In this document: in pieces, positions 22,679 through 24,930 of the stretch
Numbering within the stretch: the stretch's first letter is position 1
How the letters are laid out: every line of letters starts with the position of its first letter
Origin: DASTHS01 sp035718085
Lineage (GTDB): Bacteria; Actinomycetota; Acidimicrobiia; Acidimicrobiales; Palsa-688
Reading direction: 5' to 3'
Length of the DNA stretch: 24,930 nt
Assembly: GCA_035718085.1 (NCBI GenBank)
Contig: DASTHS010000054.1
Coordinates: 1-24,930, forward strand
Notes under the pieces: generated by a model
Told to the model about the DNA's origin: nothing
Database searches by the model: none
Seen by the model: the letters and a program-made list of their open reading frames with translations, nothing else
Program-made: the position numbers and the translations under genes

Positions 22679-24172
22679 TCAAGGTCGGCCGTTCCCCGCC
22701 GCCGGGCTCCCGGTCGCCGCACCCGGGACGGCGGCGGCTGCGGTCGGGGGTGCCCGCAGGACACCGGAGGTCGACGCCGCCGGCTTGGCGACGGCGGGCG
22801 CCGCTGCCGTGGTCGCAGTGCTGTGGACGAGGCCGGAGCGGGCGGCCGTCCCCGGGGTGGGGTGGGCGGCGCCCGACCCGCCGCCCGCCGGCGCACCTCC
22901 CATCCCGCCCGGCGATGCCTGCGCCGATCCGTGCGACCCATGGGTGCTCCCCGCCAGAGCCCCACCCTGGGACACGGGGGCTGCCGGCTGCGCCGCCGGG
23001 GCGGCCTGCTGGGGAACGGCGACGGTGGGCACGGTCAGCGCCGGGGCCGGCGGGTGCGCCGGGCCGGAGGGCGAAGCGACCGTCGCCACCGCGGCTGCCT
23101 TCGGGGCCTGGGCCGGCGGTGGCACGGCCAGGTGGGTGGTGGCGGTGACGGCCACGGCGGCGGCGGTGGTCAGCCCTGCCGCTGCGGAGGTGGTGGCGGT
23201 GGCCAGCTGGGTGAGCCCCGGGACCGAGGAGAGGAACGGGATCTGGCCGAGCAGCGCCAGGGGTCCTCCGACGGCGCGGAGGCGGCGCACCGGCGCCCCG
23301 ATGAACGCCCGCACGACGTCGGGGTCGAAGTGCGTGCCGGCGTCCATGGCCAGCACCCGGAGCGCCGCCTGGTGGCTCATGGGACGGCTGTAGGACCGGG
23401 CGGCCGTCATGGCTTCGTAGCTGTCGGCGACGGCCACGATGCGCCCGGCGTAGGAGATGTCGGCGCCACGCTTGCCCCGGGGGTACCCGGTGCCGTCCCA
23501 CTTCTCGTGGTGGTCCTCGATCGCCCCGTACCAGTCGCCGAGCCAGTCGGCGAGGGGGGCGGCGAGCACGGACCCCTGGATGGGATGGCGACGGATCGCA
23601 GCCCACTCGGTGGGGTCCGGGCGCCCCGCCTTGTTGAGGAGGCTGGCGGGGACACCCAGCTTCCCGATGTCGTGGAGCAGCGCCGCCCAACGGAGGCGGT
23701 CACGGTCGGCGGCCGGCAGTCGCAACTCCTCCGCCAGCAGGTCGGTGTACAGCCTGACCCGCTCCGAGTGGCCTCGGGTCCGGCGATCGTGGGCGTTGAG
23801 GCGCGCCACCAGCCCGACGATCTGCCCTGCGGCACCGGTGCGCCGATCGGTGGCCTCGGCCACGACCTTCCCGGCGCTGGGCTGCAGGTGGCGGGTCGGG
23901 GCCGACCGCCGGGCCACCGCCAGACGGTGCGGCGCCCGGTCGGGGAAGACCAGGGCCATGCGGAGCAGGGCGGCGAGCGGGAGCGCCCGCCGGGCGGTGC
24001 GGTCGGTGACCACGAAGACCGCCAGCGGCACGGCCACCACGAGGAACCACCAGCGCAGCGCCCACCCCACGCCGATCGGTGTGGGCAGCAGCCCGGAGGT
24101 GGCGGCCCCGGCGGCGATGGCGGCGGCGGCGGGGGTGATCGCCGCACCCATGGTGACGGCCATCGCCAGCAC
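22679..24172 (-). CDS. Membrane HD-GYP domain phosphodiesterase
   Basis: 497 residues. Two membrane segments (about 3-25 and 38-56) are followed by a linker and an HD-GYP domain: RGHSERVRLYTDLLAEEL (about 133-150), HDIGKLGVP (167-175), a conserved RRHP (194-197), HHEKWDGTGYPRG (221-233), RIVAVADSYEAMTAARSY and AGTHFDPDVVRAF. All HD and GYP residues are present, so cyclic-di-GMP hydrolysis on the cytoplasmic face is likely. The last 170 residues are unusual: a hydrophobic Ala/Thr stretch (LATATTSAAAGLTTAAAVAV) that may be a third membrane segment, then a long Pro/Ala/Gly/Ser tail, perhaps outside the cell. GTG 24172 was chosen because GGGAGG lies 8 bases upstream; a GTG at 24205 is possible. 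It converges on DUF2382 across the 22627-22658 hairpin. Confidence 0.9.
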   Translation of the reverse strand: MLAMAVTMGAAITPAAAAIAAGAATSGLLPTPIGVGWALRWWFLVVAVPLAVFVVTDRTARRALPLAALLRMALVFPDRAPHRLAVARRSAPTRHLQPSAGKVVAEATDRRTGAAGQIVGLVARLNAHDRRTRGHSERVRLYTDLLAEELRLPAADRDRLRWAALLHDIGKLGVPASLLNKAGRPDPTEWAAIRRHPIQGSVLAAPLADWLGDWYGAIEDHHEKWDGTGYPRGKRGADISYAGRIVAVADSYEAMTAARSYSRPMSHQAALRVLAMDAGTHFDPDVVRAFIGAPVRRLRAVGGPLALLGQIPFLSSVPGLTQLATATTSAAAGLTTAAAVAVTATTHLAVPPPAQAPKAAAVATVASPSGPAHPPAPALTVPTVAVPQQAAPAAQPAAPVSQGGALAGSTHGSHGSAQASPGGMGGAPAGGGSGAAHPTPGTAARSGLVHSTATTAAAPAVAKPAASTSGVLRAPPTAAAAVPGAATGSPAAGNGRP

Positions 24173-24298
24173 CGGCCGTGCCTCCCAGCGGTCCTCGGGT
24201 GTCACCCTTGCGCCCACGGCAGCCCATCGGCGGCGGGGGTCTTGGCGTTGAGGGGCCGGCGCGCTTTTCCGGGGGCGCCGCAGTGCCGATGTGACGGT

Positions 24299-24835
24299 GT
24301 GCAGATCCCGTCGACCCGGCTGGCCCGCTCGCGTCTGCTGCCCGCAGCCCTGAGGCGGGATGTGGCCAGGTTCGCCGGGGCGGTCGCCGGAGCCGCCGAG
24401 CGGGTCGGCCGGCCGGCCGTGCTCGGCAGCCCGGACGACGAGCCGTGGCACTTCGTCGCCCACCTGGCCGACGAGGCACGGCGGTCCGGGGCGGCGTCGG
24501 TCGCCCCGGTGTGGGTGCGCTGGCAGGCGCCGTCCGGGGCGCCACCGCACCTGGCGACGACGGTCGCCGACCTGCCCGGGCTGGCCCGCTCGGCGCCACT
24601 GCTGGTCATGGCCGCCGACAGCGACCCGCGGCTGCTGGAGCGGGTGCACGACGCCCGGCGTGCCGGGGCGCTCGTGCTGGCGGTCGACGGTGCCGGCGGC
24701 GACCTGGCCGCCCTCGCCCACGAGCAGCTGGTGGTCCCGACCGCCGGCCGCCACCCGCGGACCGCTGGCTCGAATCCGCTCGATGCCCCCGGGCACCTGC
24801 TGAGCGTGCTGCTCCCCCGCGCCGCGCAGGGCTGA
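24299..24835 (+). CDS. Small protein with possible SIS-like domain
   Basis: 178 residues from GTG 24299. I do not recognise the family with confidence. Residues about 35-175 alternate strands and helices: GRPAVLGSPDDEPWHFVAHL, VAPVWVRWQAPSGAP, APLLVMAADSDPRLLERVHD, ARRAGALVLAVDGAGGDLAA and LAHEQLVVPTAGRHP. The later part resembles the second half of a sugar-isomerase (SIS) fold, where '(V)iaITd...LA..Ad..l.vp' is typical, but the usual 'S.SG.T.E' loop is replaced by AADSDPRLLE. So if it is SIS-like, catalytic or phosphosugar binding is doubtful. Third codon positions are strongly G/C. No ribosome site is evident. The 126 bases upstream (24173-24298) separate it from the divergent HD-GYP gene and hold no feature I can support. 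A tRNA-Ser follows on the same strand. Confidence 0.65.
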   Translation: MQIPSTRLARSRLLPAALRRDVARFAGAVAGAAERVGRPAVLGSPDDEPWHFVAHLADEARRSGAASVAPVWVRWQAPSGAPPHLATTVADLPGLARSAPLLVMAADSDPRLLERVHDARRAGALVLAVDGAGGDLAALAHEQLVVPTAGRHPRTAGSNPLDAPGHLLSVLLPRAAQG

Positions 24836-24875
24836 CCGCCGCCGCCGACCCGGCGACGCCCGTCGGCCCGTCGGC

Positions 24876-24881
24876 TACGCT
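24876..24881 (+). promoter_or_regulatory. Candidate -10 box of the tRNA-Ser gene
   Basis: TACGCT fits TANNNT and lies 10 bases before the first base of the tRNA, so transcription would start 3-4 bases upstream of the mature 5' end. The gap 24836-24891 contains no other recognisable signal. Confidence 0.45.
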
Positions 24882-24891
24882 CGCCGGCCAG

Positions 24892-24930
24892 GGAGAGGTG
24901 CGAGAGCGGCCGAATCGGACTCACTGCTAA
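24892..24930 (+). tRNA. tRNA-Ser (anticodon GCU), 5' half; 3' half outside window
   Basis: The acceptor strand GGAGAGG (24892-24898) is followed by T8, a D arm (CGAGAGCGGCCGAATCGG region) and the anticodon strand ACTCA with loop CTGCTAA. The loop gives anticodon GCT, which reads AGC/AGU serine codons. The window ends at the last loop base, so the 3' anticodon strand, the long variable arm expected for tRNA-Ser, the T arm and CCA cannot be checked. Confidence 0.9.

Noticed and set aside
24173..24796. N-terminal extension of the HD-GYP protein
   Set aside because: It would overlap the plus-strand SIS-like gene. A GGGAGG site and a membrane segment support the start at 24172.

Overview
The DNA is very GC-rich (about three quarters G+C by eye), with near-universal G/C at third codon positions, many GTG starts, start/stop overlaps of the ATGA/GTGA type, and TANNNT -10 boxes lying 6-7 bases before start codons (leaderless transcription). 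Together with an actinobacterial contractile injection cluster, recC-recB-recD and a tuberculostearic-acid type gene pair, this points to a chromosomal segment of an actinobacterium. Acidimicrobiia is my best guess, by inference only.

Positions 1-6861 (all minus strand) hold part of a phage-tail-like contractile injection system (CIS). The order of transcription is: an unknown coiled-coil-tailed protein, a septum-formation-like lipoprotein and a DUF4280 PAAR-like tip protein (tightly packed); then, after a 150-base gap with a candidate promoter, sheath, inner tube 1, tail assembly chaperone-like protein, a 56-residue DUF6760-like protein, inner tube 2, and a very long Pro/Ala/Gly-rich protein that runs off the left edge. 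Spike, LysM, baseplate, ATPase and terminator genes must lie outside the window if the system is complete.

Positions 6965-17326 (plus strand) are a compact string joined by 4-base overlaps: recC, recB, recD (the RecBCD helicase-nuclease for double-strand break repair), a DksA/TraR-type zinc-finger protein and, immediately after it, a membrane fatty-acid desaturase. The desaturase converges on a minus-strand operon (20513-17430) of a small PH-like protein, a TmsA/BfaA-like FAD oxidoreductase and a TmsB/BfaB-like SAM methyltransferase. The desaturase can make the oleoyl substrate that the methyltransferase/oxidoreductase pair would turn into 10-methyl (tuberculostearic-type) lipids, so 16256-20513 reads as a membrane-lipid module. 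Two hairpins separate the convergent units.

Positions 20520-24930 hold a bidirectional promoter with superimposed -10 boxes, an SDR oxidoreductase, a Dabb protein, a scar where a universal stress protein gene and a PRC-barrel/DUF2382 gene have both lost their 5' ends head to head, a strong terminator, an HD-GYP membrane phosphodiesterase, a small SIS-like protein and the first half of a tRNA-Ser(GCU).

No CRISPR array, rRNA, insertion sequence or integrase was seen. The points most worth following are the lipoprotein/coiled-coil/PAAR-like unit beside the CIS, the giant low-complexity protein in the CIS operon, and the head-to-head deletion scar near 21998.
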